The notes below the pieces were generated by a model. It saw nothing but the letters and a program-made list of their open reading frames with translations. It was not told the DNA's origin and did no database searches. From JACVRN01 sp963715565 (GTDB lineage Bacteria; Acidobacteriota; Blastocatellia; Pyrinomonadales; Pyrinomonadaceae), in NCBI GenBank assembly GCA_963715565.1, contig OY970256.1, forward strand, positions 1,240,001 to 1,304,000: 64,000 bases of DNA. The letters run 5' to 3'. A program made the translations under genes and the position numbers. Each line of letters begins with the position of its first letter. Position 1 is the stretch's first letter. This document shows, one piece after another, positions 35,607-44,308 of the stretch.

Positions 35607-36178
35607 TAGTTATGCACACCTTTCTGCGTGCGGATTGACCGCATCAACATCTCAGCCATCGAGCGCTCCTCAGGCGTCGCGCTCAAGTTCTCCATCGGCA
35701 GCAGCTCCGAGAACAGCCCCTCCGTGTCATTCGTCTCCTCGCGGCGCTGGAGACGCGCCCGCATGCCCGGCGTCCGAATTATTGTGTAGCCCCCTTGACG
35801 TCGTTTCTCGCGCGAGATGGCGAAGACGAGGATTGCCTCTTCGCTTCCCGGCTGTTCTTTAGCTTTACCGACATAGTTCCGGGCCTCTCTCCTCACATCC
35901 TCCCGACTCGTTCCCTGCGCACATCGGACGGTTGCGACATACGCTTCGCACATGAAGGAGTACAGCTCAATTTTGAACTTGGCGAAGATGAGCCTCACGG
36001 CGGCGCACATCAGCTCCTTTTCCTGCGGGGTGCGAAACGGCATCGGGATAATCACCATCTTGTCTTCCGTATGGCCTGCGGCCATCGCGCCGACGCGGCC
36101 CACGCCTTCAAATGTCATGCGCGCGGCATTCATCGCGTGCTCAAAGACAGAGTTCAAAAATTGATTGTCAGTTCCCAT
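35606..36178 (-). CDS. Hypothetical early protein, first of a sub-operon
   Basis: 190 aa behind AGGAGG. Contains 'KMVIIPMPFRTPQEKELMCA' and 'AILVFAISREKRRQGGYTII', a mixed fold, and an acidic C-terminus. It is the first gene after a 137-nt intergenic region with a small palindrome, so a promoter probably lies there. Not recognised. Confidence 0.62.
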   Translation of the reverse strand: MGTDNQFLNSVFEHAMNAARMTFEGVGRVGAMAAGHTEDKMVIIPMPFRTPQEKELMCAAVRLIFAKFKIELYSFMCEAYVATVRCAQGTSREDVRREARNYVGKAKEQPGSEEAILVFAISREKRRQGGYTIIRTPGMRARLQRREETNDTEGLFSELLPMENLSATPEERSMAEMLMRSIRTQKGVHN

Positions 36179-36188
36179 CAGGACCTCC

Positions 36189-36204
36189 TACTCAATAGTG
36201 AGTA
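36189..36204. promoter_or_regulatory. Small operator-like palindrome
   Basis: TACTCA-ATAG-TGAGTA, a perfect 6-bp dyad 10 nt before the ATG 36178, within an AT-rich stretch (36180-36245) that stands out from the GC-rich operon and likely holds a promoter for the genes downstream on the - strand. Confidence 0.4.
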
Positions 36205-36315
36205 CTTAAAATGATTACTACAAATTAAACATAACGTTTTATGTGATGAACGGTGAACCCCTAAAATTAGCGGCCATCAAAGAGCCGCTTTCACCAAACT
36301 CCATGCGCGAGGGGC

Positions 36316-36537
36316 TTATGCTGTGCGTCGCGCTTGCTCGTGATTAAAACTTACATCGAGCTTGTAATACTCCGCGCCCAGGCTGGACATCGCGAAGTCT
36401 TCAGTCAGTCGTGTGTTGCGCACTACTTTCATCGCCAGCTCACGAACCAGGTCCGTGTGCCCCGCCTCGTGCGCCAATCTCATGTCGGTGAGTGCCGCGT
36501 TTCTTACTTGCTTCGCTTTTTCGTGGAGGTGCATCAT
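36316..36537 (-). CDS. Small early protein
   Basis: 73 aa behind GGAGAA. Helical and His-rich ('MRLAHEAGHTDLVRELAMKV'). Flanked by gaps of 105-137 nt, unlike the tight packing elsewhere. Not recognised. Confidence 0.55.
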   Translation of the reverse strand: MMHLHEKAKQVRNAALTDMRLAHEAGHTDLVRELAMKVVRNTRLTEDFAMSSLGAEYYKLDVSFNHEQARRTA

Positions 36538-36642
36538 TTCTCCGTTCTACCTCAAACACTCGGAGGTCTCTTCCTCTGTCAGCATAAAAACGTTATACGA
36601 CTCTCGCCGCGTCGAAGAGTTTCTAGTGTAAATTCGTCCATG

Positions 36643-36795
36643 TTACTTTTGTGACTCTCGTTTCAAAGCTTGATACTCATCCCACCACTTGAGAAATCTC
36701 GGTATAATGACGTTGATAATCGCTGCTGCCAGCGTTACCAGCGCCACGATCAGCGCCGTGTCTAAGCAAAACTTGACGTATTTTTTCATCCTCAT
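36643..36795 (-). CDS. Tiny single-pass membrane protein
   Basis: 50 aa from ATG 36795 with GGGAGC upstream. One membrane helix ('TALIVALVTLAAAIINVIIP') flanked by Lys. The upstream ATG at 36831 has no ribosome site. Function unknown. Confidence 0.5.
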   Translation of the reverse strand: MRMKKYVKFCLDTALIVALVTLAAAIINVIIPRFLKWWDEYQALKRESQK

Positions 36796-36834
36796 ATTCT
36801 GCTCCCTATCAACCCAAGAATTGAATTTCATTTT

Positions 36835-37068
36835 TCAGTTAGCAACTCTAGGACTCTTACTCCAATTTTTTCGTCTTACTACCTTGCGATACTTTGGATA
36901 TTCTTCTTTCAGCAGACAACTGGTTTCATATTGAGCTTGAAGAAGATTTCCAGTGTGAAGAGATAATCCAATATTCGATAAAGTTACGGGGACTCTATTA
37001 ACTCTCAGAGCCTCTTCACGATCTTGCCTCTTTAATGCCCTTCTCTTTTTTCGTTTGCTCTTTCTCAT
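36835..37068 (-). CDS. Small basic early protein
   Basis: 77 aa from ATG 37068 with AAGGAAA. Very basic N-terminus (Lys/Arg run at residues 2-13). It overlaps the end of the HTH gene by 53 nt in another frame, which is unusual here, so either the start is later or it is not real. Confidence 0.4.
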   Translation of the reverse strand: MRKSKRKKRRALKRQDREEALRVNRVPVTLSNIGLSLHTGNLLQAQYETSCLLKEEYPKYRKVVRRKNWSKSPRVAN

Positions 37069-37282
37069 CGCCGTTTTCCTTCTTCGTCTCCATGAACAAA
37101 ATCTCACCCGGTTGACAATCGAGCGCCCGGCATAGCTTATCCAGCGTGCTCCATCTGAAACCCTTCGCTCGGCGCTCCTGGTATCTTTTAATCGTCGAAA
37201 GGTTCACGCCGGATTGTCGAGCCAGCCACGATTGCGAGCGGCTGAGCTTTCGGAGCTGCGGATTGAAATCAAAATAAATCAT
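37016..37282 (-). CDS. Cro/C1-type HTH regulator
   Basis: 88 aa. Helix-turn-helix 'SWLARQSGVNLSTIKRYQER' and 'WSTLDKLCRALDCQPGEILF' match the XRE family almost fully (residues 8-62), followed by a Lys/Glu-rich tail. It lies inside the early operon beside an AT-rich region, so it may control the genes from 36.8 kb down. No ribosome site is obvious. Confidence 0.78.
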   Translation of the reverse strand: MIYFDFNPQLRKLSRSQSWLARQSGVNLSTIKRYQERRAKGFRWSTLDKLCRALDCQPGEILFMETKKENGDEKEQTKKEKGIKEARS

Positions 37283-37339
37283 GCGTAGTTTTGCGGGGGC
37301 GGTTCTCAGTGAAAGAAGACGTGCTCCACCTCCTCTGCT

Positions 37340-39412
37340 TCATGCGCGGCGTCCGTCGCGCACTTCCGGTTGAGATGTACCCGCCCCCGCGGGCGAAGCT
37401 TTCTTTTTGTCTCGCTGTGCAGCTTGCCACAGGCGTAATGTCGTCGAGGCGTGTTGATAAGGCCGCGTCTGAAGATGCGGCTTGATGAAAAGTCCCTCGT
37501 CGTAAACCTGCATCCGAATTTCGAGAGGGGAGAGCGGACGCCGGGGCGCGTTGCGGCGCTGGCGATTACGGATTCTCTCGCAACGGCGCAGGCCTTCCTC
37601 TGTCAGCCCGAAGCGGGTCGGGTAGCACGGCCCGAATTTCTCCAGCAGCTCTTTGGCCTCTGAGAGAGAAACCCGGTAGCCCTTACGATTGATCCTGCCC
37701 TGGATGAGGATGGCGTCGTGATTCTCCAGCCACCGTCGGCGCGCGTTCTCTGTCAGCTTCTCTTGAGCGCGCGGGTTCTGCCAGTAGCTGTCATTCAGCC
37801 CCTTGTTTTCCTCGCGCCAGCGACGGAGGTATTCGGTCTTCCACTCGCGCCGGTGACCACGCTCGCGCTCGTTATGACACTCCTTGCAGCGTGCGCGCAT
37901 GCGATAGATGCCTTCGGCCTTGATGTGGACGACAACCATCTTCTCGCGCTTCTTCTGTTTCCCGCACAGGCGGCACCTGTAGCGTGCCGGAAGGTCTGTA
38001 ATCTTGGCGGCCCGGGCACCATTGCTCGGCTTCGGCCCTTTCTTACGCCCTTCGCGCTCGGGGTACACGTTCGCCACCGGCACTTCGCAACCGTAGGGCT
38101 TACGCACGCGCTCAAGTTTATCGAGCGGGATGCTATAGCGCGTTCGACGGTAGCCGACTCGCTTCTCGCCGTGCTTCGAGACCTGCTCCATCTCCACGGT
38201 CGCCATCCAGCACGCAGGTCGCGCAGGGGACTTCTGCGTGGCTCGCTGGCGCTCGTATGACCAATACACCCGGCTCACGTAGCCGACGCGCTCGCTCGCG
38301 CCTGGAGTCTTGAACCTCCACTCGCCGGTGAGCCTAACCCAGTGGCCCGCGCGAATATTTTTGGGCGCTTCAGAAGGCTGTGGCCGTCGGCGCGCAGCCT
38401 TCTCTTCGCGCCCCGCCTCGTACTCGGCAACTGGTCGGGCGCGGTGATAACTGAAACGCTGCCAGTCGAAGCGGAGTAGGACGAAGCAGAGACGGCGAAC
38501 GAGCGACGCGCGCACGTCGCGCTCAAGCTCCTTCGGGTGGCGCTTCTTCGCCCAGTTATAGTCGCGGATGGTGGTCAGGTCTGCGGGGTCCACGTAGATG
38601 CATTTCGACCCGCGAAAGTAAGGCAGCTCTCCGCTTGCGATGTACTTGACGAGGCGGTCGCGTGGAACTCCCATGACGCGCTCGATCTTGTGGAGCGTCC
38701 ATCCCCATCGGTTATAGCTGTTGACGCCAAGGTCGTAGAGGCGGCGCTTGATGGCAGGCTCAGTGCGGCCCATACCCGACTCTTCCATGAGGCGCGCAAC
38801 CTCTTCGCGCGGCAGGATGCCGACCGATTCGGTGATGAACCAGTCCTCAATCGCTGTCCACGGCATATCAGTGTGGTCGAGATTAATCTCCAGCTCCGGG
38901 TGCGCCGCCTTCACGTCCACCCAGAAGCTGCGCATCCCCTGCCACTCTAACTGGATGGTCGTACATGATGGGAAGCGGTTGAGTTTTGCCCGATTGCTGT
39001 TCTCTCCCGTGGGCGTGCGGGCGGTGCCAGCAGTCATCTCCTGCCACCAGGCATCGTTCGTCGGGGCGACATTGAACTCGCGGAAGAAGTCCGCGCCTGC
39101 TTCGATCATACGCTCGCGTGTCCACCATCGGACGGGGCCGACGTAGAGTTGCTCTTTGTCTATGAGGCCGAGCGAGTGCCAGGCGTGTGTCAAAGACTCG
39201 AAGTGGCGGTGGATTATGTGTTGCGGAGGATACCGCCTCTGCGGGCCGACTTTACCGGCGTCGTGCGGCGTCGTGTCGTACCCGTAGAGATGCACGTCGC
39301 GCGGCAACCGTGCCGGGTCGTTGTTGTAAAGCTCGCGCGCCGCCAAGCGGAGTCCGGCCAGCAAGCGACTCTTGTTCCAGTACTCGCTTCGCTTACGCGA
39401 CTCGTTCCACAC
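37340..39412 (-). CDS. Large DNA-binding early protein with zinc motif
   Basis: 690 aa from a GTG at 39412 that has AGGAGG 9 nt upstream; an earlier GTG lies inside the REP-like palindrome and is not preferred. An HTH-like 'TLHKIERVMGVPRDRLVKYI' (middle), a zinc motif 'YRCRLCGKQKKREKM' with 'RARCKECHNERERG' resembling the metal site of HNH-like proteins, and 'RRSWLE'-type basic helices. Its first third ('WWTRERMIEAGADFFREFNV') may be a separate DNA-binding repeat. No HNH catalytic His pair is clear. It directly follows the ParB-like gene. Confidence 0.62.
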   Translation of the reverse strand: MWNESRKRSEYWNKSRLLAGLRLAARELYNNDPARLPRDVHLYGYDTTPHDAGKVGPQRRYPPQHIIHRHFESLTHAWHSLGLIDKEQLYVGPVRWWTRERMIEAGADFFREFNVAPTNDAWWQEMTAGTARTPTGENSNRAKLNRFPSCTTIQLEWQGMRSFWVDVKAAHPELEINLDHTDMPWTAIEDWFITESVGILPREEVARLMEESGMGRTEPAIKRRLYDLGVNSYNRWGWTLHKIERVMGVPRDRLVKYIASGELPYFRGSKCIYVDPADLTTIRDYNWAKKRHPKELERDVRASLVRRLCFVLLRFDWQRFSYHRARPVAEYEAGREEKAARRRPQPSEAPKNIRAGHWVRLTGEWRFKTPGASERVGYVSRVYWSYERQRATQKSPARPACWMATVEMEQVSKHGEKRVGYRRTRYSIPLDKLERVRKPYGCEVPVANVYPEREGRKKGPKPSNGARAAKITDLPARYRCRLCGKQKKREKMVVVHIKAEGIYRMRARCKECHNERERGHRREWKTEYLRRWREENKGLNDSYWQNPRAQEKLTENARRRWLENHDAILIQGRINRKGYRVSLSEAKELLEKFGPCYPTRFGLTEEGLRRCERIRNRQRRNAPRRPLSPLEIRMQVYDEGLFIKPHLQTRPYQHASTTLRLWQAAQRDKKKASPAGAGTSQPEVRDGRRA

Positions 39413-39416
39413 GCTT

Positions 39417-40439
39417 TTAGTCCTCCTCTTCCTCGTCGCGGGAACTATTGGTCGGACGTGCGTCCGCACGTCCGACCAAGCCGAGTATGAGCCGCGGCAA
39501 CGGGCACGAGCGGCACACGTCCGACCGCTCGGTCATCCCGCAGGCGCAGCAGACGGATTCGAGAACGTTTTTGACGGCGATCATGCTCACCTTCGTCGAG
39601 AGGTTGCGCGACAATGCGGCGACGGCTTCGGCGCGCGTCGGGTGCTCGCGGATGCCGGAGGTAACGTTCGGGACTGACCTCTTATTCACCGGGCCGAAGT
39701 GCGGCTTCGGTTTGGCACGCAGAGACGGCTGCGGCGGTCCGGGCGGCTCGCCCGCGCGCGGCGGGGAGTCGGGCGGAAGCGGGGCAAGGTCTTTCTCCAC
39801 CGCCTTGCGGAAATCCGTGACGTTGAGCTGGCGACGGGCGATCAGTCCGGCATAAGAGATTTGCTTGTCGGCGGTAGCCACCCGCGACAGGAGCGGTGCC
39901 ACAGAGAGAGGCAGCTCGTTCGCGTGGTATAGCGCCTGCACCTCAGGTTCCAGTTTGAGGATTGCAAGGGACTGGCTGACCTGGTTGGGCGGTAAATCCT
40001 GTGAACGCGCGAGCGCCGCGACGGTCAACCCTTTGCGCTGCTGGAGCGTACCCAGAGCGCGCGCCTCTTCGAGCGGCGTGAGGTTGGCGCGCTGCTTATT
40101 CTCCGCGAGCATGATTTCAAGCGCAGCCTCGGGCGGGCGGTCGCTGATAACGACCGGCACGGTCAGAAACTTCTTATCCTTTGTCCGCTTGTAGGCGACG
40201 CGCGAGGCGATGCGCCGACGATGCCCGGCGTACACTTGGTTCGCGCTGTTGATGACGAGCGGCTCGATAATGCCGTTCGTGATGATGGAGCCGGCCAAGT
40301 CCTGAATGCGGGGATCGTCCTCGCGGATTTCCTCACGCGGGTTATCCGGATGCGGCTTGAGCGAATCTATGTGCCGGGTAGGCTGTGCGAGATTGAAAGT
40401 GCTTTGATTAGTTGGTAAAGTTTCCTTGGCTACTGACAT
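39417..40439 (-). CDS. ParB-like protein
   Basis: 340 aa from ATG 40439, GGAG upstream. ParB/Srx domain: 'HIDSLKPHPDNPRE', 'LAGSIITNGIIEPLVI' and 'QVYAGHRRRIASRVA' (GHRR at 72-75) with an 'ENKQRANLTPLEEARALGTL' HTH region. A Pro-rich linker and a C-terminal Cys motif 'CCACGMTERSDVCRSCPL' follow. No ParA is near, so it is more likely a CTP-switch or nuclease-type phage ParB-like protein than a partition pair. The last 18 residues are encoded by the REP-like palindrome. Confidence 0.83.
   Translation of the reverse strand: MSVAKETLPTNQSTFNLAQPTRHIDSLKPHPDNPREEIREDDPRIQDLAGSIITNGIIEPLVINSANQVYAGHRRRIASRVAYKRTKDKKFLTVPVVISDRPPEAALEIMLAENKQRANLTPLEEARALGTLQQRKGLTVAALARSQDLPPNQVSQSLAILKLEPEVQALYHANELPLSVAPLLSRVATADKQISYAGLIARRQLNVTDFRKAVEKDLAPLPPDSPPRAGEPPGPPQPSLRAKPKPHFGPVNKRSVPNVTSGIREHPTRAEAVAALSRNLSTKVSMIAVKNVLESVCCACGMTERSDVCRSCPLPRLILGLVGRADARPTNSSRDEEEED
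39448..39479. repeat. REP-like perfect palindrome inside parB 3' end
   Basis: TTGGTCGGACGTGCG and its reverse complement, 15-bp arms with a 2-nt loop. The ORF reads through it as 'GLVGRADARPTN'. This is the form of chromosomal REP/REPIN repeats seen in many bacteria. Confidence 0.75.
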
Positions 40440-40464
40440 TGAATTTAATCTCCAGATTGATTCC

Positions 40465-40497
40465 AAGAACAAGGTCGCGTCCAACGACCTTGTTCTT
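40465..40497 (+). terminator. Hairpin upstream of ParB-like gene
   Basis: AAGAACAAGGTCG (40465-40477) pairs perfectly with CGACCTTGTTCTT (40485-40497), 7-nt loop, followed on the + strand by TTATTTTTC. It looks like an intrinsic terminator for + transcripts, although no + gene precedes it; on the - strand it is in the leader of the ParB-like gene. It could instead be a binding site for the ParB-like protein. Confidence 0.55.
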
Positions 40498-40551
40498 TTA
40501 TTTTTCACTGTCCCAACGCTTCACGAGCTAACATACTGCTCATGTCCACTT

Positions 40552-40719
40552 TCACCCCTGCGGCTGCGACAACGCGATGAGCACCGCGAGCATATCGAAG
40601 ACAACAGACGCGACCGCGAAAAGCGCAAAGGCCTCGTAATTGTAGAGACGGAACTCTCGCTTCAAGGCGAGTGTGATAATCAGCGCGAGAGCTTGCGCGA
40701 TAAGGATTGCAACGAACAT
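40552..40719 (-). CDS. Tiny two-helix membrane protein
   Basis: 55 aa, ATG 40719 preceded by GGGGGAAC. Two hydrophobic helices (residues 2-19 and 29-52) with a short basic/aromatic loop. Fills the gap between the replication and ParB-like genes. Function unknown. Confidence 0.55.
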   Translation of the reverse strand: MFVAILIAQALALIITLALKREFRLYNYEAFALFAVASVVFDMLAVLIALSQPQG

Positions 40720-40729
40720 CGTTCCCCCT

Positions 40730-41674
40730 TCAGCCGCCAGCGACCATCCGAGAGCGTCTGTTAGAACATTTGCGCGCGCCCTTCCCCGCCACTACTTCCA
40801 TTCCCGTGCCAAAGCATTGCGGGCATTTCTCAAACTGCGAACTATCAAACTCGCAATACACTTCAACTTGGCCTGAGGACTGAGGAGCGGAGGTCTGCGT
40901 GCGAGCGTTATCTGCTCCAACCAATCCAGTAGGGCCGAGGACGCCTGGGAGAATCCCTGTCTTTTGCTTTTGGAAGCAGAACGCCCACAGCTCTCCCTTC
41001 GTCGCAATCGCTCCCGGCCCGCGCTGAATGACCTTGAACATCAGCTCCTTCCACGCTTGTTCGACGACTCCGTCAGAGAAGAGGGCGCGATGCACCAACT
41101 CCTGGCAGAAGGCTTCGTCGGCGGGCTCCTGTTTCCACGCGTCTTTATCGGGACGCGAACTCGTAGTTGTAGTCATAGTAGTAGTTGCGGCATTAGCAAC
41201 TGGGCCAGCTACTACTACAGCTTTTTCTGGTTCAACTACTCGTTCATATCCTTTAAAGTGCGAGTTTGCGTTTGGCAAAGTTGGAGTTTGCGTTTCGCCG
41301 GGTAAGTCGCCGCTCACTTTGCGTTCGGCAAAGTTGGGGTCGGTTACTTTGCGTTTCGCAAACTTGCGCCGTTCTTCCCTCGCAATTTCGGCCAGTTTTT
41401 TGTTTCGCGCGCGCTCAAAATCCTTCACTCCGACGAGCAGGATGAAGCCTCCCTTTTTTGTCCACGTGACCCAGTGTTTTGCGATCAGCTCAGCCTTCGC
41501 TACGGACACCCTCGTATATTCAATGCCCGTATCGTTAGCGATAGTCTGCTGTGATGGATTGCACTGTCCGGTCACGGTGTGTCTCCGCCAGCAAAGATAT
41601 GTCCACAGCCTCCACGCATTTCCGGTCTCAATTTCACGCTGCCGTTTGTATGATTCTGATGGCACAATAGACAC
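40730..41674 (-). CDS. HTH replication protein / phage replisome organiser-like
   Basis: 314 aa from the GTG at 41674 with AGGAGC upstream; the frame is open further but without a clear site. A winged-helix region ('GNAWRLWTYLCWRRHTVTGQ', 'QQTIANDTGIEYTRVSVAK', 'KKGGFILLV') is typical of phage replication initiator/organiser proteins. A Thr-rich linker, then a helical C-terminal part and 'KCPQCFGTGMEV' zinc-type motif. Downstream of the Sak4-like gene. Confidence 0.66.
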   Translation of the reverse strand: MSIVPSESYKRQREIETGNAWRLWTYLCWRRHTVTGQCNPSQQTIANDTGIEYTRVSVAKAELIAKHWVTWTKKGGFILLVGVKDFERARNKKLAEIAREERRKFAKRKVTDPNFAERKVSGDLPGETQTPTLPNANSHFKGYERVVEPEKAVVVAGPVANAATTTMTTTTSSRPDKDAWKQEPADEAFCQELVHRALFSDGVVEQAWKELMFKVIQRGPGAIATKGELWAFCFQKQKTGILPGVLGPTGLVGADNARTQTSAPQSSGQVEVYCEFDSSQFEKCPQCFGTGMEVVAGKGARKCSNRRSRMVAGG

Positions 41675-41831
41675 GTGCTCGTTGCTCCTGCTCGATAGGT
41701 GTAGAGCACAGACGGGGCGCGCCGCGCTCGCCAAGCAAGAGCGCGCCTCGTCCGGCAAGCCGCGCGTTAAGACTGCGGCGGCCAGTTCCTTATGTCCGTG
41801 AATTCGGGATCGTGACTAGGCATTCATCCTC

Positions 41832-42080
41832 CTAAGCGGCGCTCACATCTGCCGCTCTCAGTTGGTCGAGCTTTGAAGAGAGGTCAAGTTTGAGGGCCGC
41901 GAATGACAGGCCGCTCATGCTGTCGAGGCCGTACATCACCTCAAACTTTTCATTGATGTAGAGGTGCAGTTGGACCGGAGTCCAAAGCGGGTCCGCTCCC
42001 GCCTTGTTCAACTCCTCGCATAGATGCAGCACTTCCTGCACAAGCAACTCGCGCCGCTCCTCGGCTGTGATTTCTGTCAT
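41832..42080 (-). CDS. Small helical early protein
   Basis: 82 aa from ATG 42080 behind GAAGGG. Helical and acidic ('MTEITAEERRELLVQEVLHL'). Lies about 95 nt downstream of the Sak4-like gene and may assist it. Not recognised. Confidence 0.58.
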   Translation of the reverse strand: MTEITAEERRELLVQEVLHLCEELNKAGADPLWTPVQLHLYINEKFEVMYGLDSMSGLSFAALKLDLSSKLDQLRAADVSAA

Positions 42081-42176
42081 TGAGCCAATCCCTTCATGGA
42101 AAAAGCTGTCTTGCCAGAGATTCATTTTTGTAGAGGTTGCAAAGACCAAGCATGTAGTGTCGGCATGCGGCAACCG

Positions 42177-43088
42177 TCATGATTTCGCCCCCTGCGTTGC
42201 GAACAAATCCTCGCTCAATTTCTTATTGAGGAAATCAAGCAACTCGCGCTTGTCGGTGAGAGGGAGTTCCTGCCAAGTGCCCTTGGTCTTGAACTTTTTC
42301 TGGACGTACTCATTTAGCTGGGCGTCAGTGCGCGGCAGCGCATCCCGAGCGGTCGCAATCTCGGCGTCGAGCTGAGCGTGCATCTCCTCATCAGTTGGAG
42401 GCGCTGCGCCGTCGGATAACCAAGCCATAATCCTGCGCGCGAACTCCCGACCAGGCTTCGTAATTGTTTCGCCGACGATTGAGTCCATGCGGGTCTTTTC
42501 AATCGTGAGGTTGTTTTGGATGTCGATAGTCCCGATGATATCGAACTCATACTCGACACCGTCTCTCTGAACTGCGCCGAGGCCGATACGCTTCGGTTTC
42601 ATTTTCCCCTTATCATCTTGCTCGACTGCGTACTCGGTCTTGACGCGCATCGTGACAATAACGTGCATGGGCGCGTCTAAGATGGCTTTAATGAGCTTGT
42701 TCTGGAGCGGCGTCCCTACCTTTCCCCACTGCGAGAAGTCCCCGCCGCGCCTTGAGACCTGGTCGAGCACGCCGCCCTCGCCGCTCCATGCGTGGCTGAG
42801 GCTGTCAATGATAAGAACGTCGTAACCGGCTTGAGCCGCAGCGGCGATGGCGTCTATGTAGTTCTGAGGGTCGAACGTATCGAGGTCACAGGCATCGAAA
42901 TTGAATTTATCGCTGTAGAGCGCTGCGCTCCCACGCTCCGTATCAATTAACGCGATCTTGCCCCCGTGAGGGGCTAGTTCCGTGGCGAAGGTAAGGGCCG
43001 TGTAAGTCTTGCCGGAGCCGCTCGGACCCATCAAGGCCATGCGCAGCTTTCGTTGCAGCTTCTTAGCCTTCTTGAATGTGAATGACAT
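42177..43088 (-). CDS. Sak4-like RecA/RAD51-fold ATPase (AAA_24)
   Basis: 303 aa from ATG 43088, GGAGAT upstream. Walker A 'GPSGSGKT' at 21-28, 'ALIDTERGSAALYSDKFNFD' and Walker B 'YDVLIIDSLSHAWSGEGG', then 'QNKLIKAILDAPMHVIVTMR' and 'KPKRIGLGAVQRDGVEYEFD'. This order is that of phage Sak4-type single-strand annealing/RecA-core ATPases, used in recombination-dependent replication. The C-terminus (about 225-303) is a helical extension. Confidence 0.86.
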   Translation of the reverse strand: MSFTFKKAKKLQRKLRMALMGPSGSGKTYTALTFATELAPHGGKIALIDTERGSAALYSDKFNFDACDLDTFDPQNYIDAIAAAAQAGYDVLIIDSLSHAWSGEGGVLDQVSRRGGDFSQWGKVGTPLQNKLIKAILDAPMHVIVTMRVKTEYAVEQDDKGKMKPKRIGLGAVQRDGVEYEFDIIGTIDIQNNLTIEKTRMDSIVGETITKPGREFARRIMAWLSDGAAPPTDEEMHAQLDAEIATARDALPRTDAQLNEYVQKKFKTKGTWQELPLTDKRELLDFLNKKLSEDLFATQGAKS

Positions 43089-43140
43089 CTCTGGTAATCT
43101 CCTCTCTGGCAATCGGAAGTTTAGAAGTGGCGAGAGGGCA

Positions 43141-43404
43141 TCAGCGCTGGTTAAGAGTGCTGATGCTCTCTTTGTCTATGCGCGCTCGGGGCGCGATTAA
43201 CTCACGTAATTGGAATGACCCGCTGTAACGCGGGTCGCAAAGAACTTCACGCTGCTCTCTCGTGATGAGCAAGAACACGCTCGTCAGGCGTCGCCCGATG
43301 AGGTAGGCTTCCTCATCAATAATCTGTGCGCGCCGGGAGACGCTTGAGACGCCCTGCTGTTTCAAGCGCGCGGCGCGTAGAAAGAAATTATCTTGTCTCT
43401 GCAT
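43141..43404 (-). CDS. Hypothetical early protein
   Basis: 87 aa from ATG 43404 with AGGAGG 9 nt before. Basic, helical ('RRAQIIDEEAYLIGRRLTSV'). Overlaps the end of the upstream gene by 17 nt. Not recognised. Confidence 0.58.
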   Translation of the reverse strand: MQRQDNFFLRAARLKQQGVSSVSRRAQIIDEEAYLIGRRLTSVFLLITREQREVLCDPRYSGSFQLRELIAPRARIDKESISTLNQR

Positions 43405-43618
43405 TACTCGCTGCCTCCTCTGCATGAGCTGCTTCCCGATCCCGCGCTTTATCGAGAGCTGACTTAATCTGAATCCATCGGTTGCTGAGCTTCCTACCAA
43501 GGCTGCTCTGCTCGGCCATTTGCTGATTGACCTCTGAAAGCATGCTCTGCAAATCCGCAGCGGACTTGTCGGCCAGCTCCGGGTCATCTGCTACTTCGCG
43601 CGTTCCATAAAGTGCCAT
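43388..43618 (-). CDS. Small helical early protein
   Basis: 76 aa behind AAGGAG. Coiled-coil-like ('LADKSAADLQSMLSEVNQQM'). Co-transcribed with the Sak4-like gene. Not recognised. Confidence 0.6.
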   Translation of the reverse strand: MALYGTREVADDPELADKSAADLQSMLSEVNQQMAEQSSLGRKLSNRWIQIKSALDKARDREAAHAEEAASNAETR

Positions 43619-43633
43619 GTGCCCAGCTCCTTG

Positions 43634-43900
43634 TTAGACCATTATCAAAGTCGTGAATTGTCGCGGGCTCAACTGCGCTTCTTTTTCCTCGCGATGGCGT
43701 CTCTCCCTGCGCTCGAAGCGCTCGTTGGCGCGTTCCATGAGTCTCAAAAGGCGCGCGCGCCGGACCGGATCGTCGCCCTCATGCAGCGCCGCTTCTGACA
43801 GTCGCTGGCGAAGCCAAAGAGCTTCACGCGAGCGCGGTGGCAACTCCGCGCCTAATAAAGTTGTGCTGTTTGATTCAGGTCGTGTAGAATTCCCTGACAT
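43634..43900 (-). CDS. Small basic/acidic early protein
   Basis: 88 aa from ATG 43900 with AAAGGAAC. Arg/Glu-rich helices ('LMERANERFERRERRHREE'). Not recognised. Confidence 0.56.
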   Translation of the reverse strand: MSGNSTRPESNSTTLLGAELPPRSREALWLRQRLSEAALHEGDDPVRRARLLRLMERANERFERRERRHREEKEAQLSPRQFTTLIMV

Positions 43901-43970
43901 TTCGAGTTCCTTTCGAATGTTCAAGGGCTGTCTCAAGCGATTCCACCCGCCTCGAGACGGCCCGTTAGTT

Positions 43971-44267
43971 TTAAGAGCCCGTGCCCCACACCAGTTCCAA
44001 CCCGTTATTACTTTTCTTCTTCGCGGTCCTGATTAACCGACTCCGGTGCGCCATAACTTCCGCGCGCACGAGCATGAGGCGTGGCCGCAGGCTTCCCTCT
44101 TTGCCTTGTCTGACATGAGTTAAATGTTGCGTCCCTCCCCGACGCTTCCTGATCGTGGACTCGTCAAGTCGCAGTATCCCGGCAGCCTCGCGGAGCGTGC
44201 ATAACTCCTCGTCCGCATAGTCGTTTTCATTCACTTGGGCTTTGCCCCGACGAATTAATCCACCCAT
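43971..44267 (-). CDS. HTH (excisionase/MerR-like) small protein
   Basis: 98 aa. 'EELCTLREAAGILRLDESTI' followed by 'RKRRGGTQHLTHVRQGKEG' has the shape of a MerR/excisionase winged helix. Such proteins in the early operon act as excisionase or regulator. The C-terminus is Lys/Ser-rich. Could help the integrase at 49.8 kb. Confidence 0.62.
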   Translation of the reverse strand: MGGLIRRGKAQVNENDYADEELCTLREAAGILRLDESTIRKRRGGTQHLTHVRQGKEGSLRPRLMLVRAEVMAHRSRLIRTAKKKSNNGLELVWGTGS

Positions 44268-44308
44268 AACTCACCTTCCCTCTAAAATCTGCGGCCTCTC
44301 CGAAACGC

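Noticed and set aside
40426..40764. + strand 112-aa frame with hairpin terminator inside
   Set aside because: Crosses the hairpin, opposes two better supported - strand genes.
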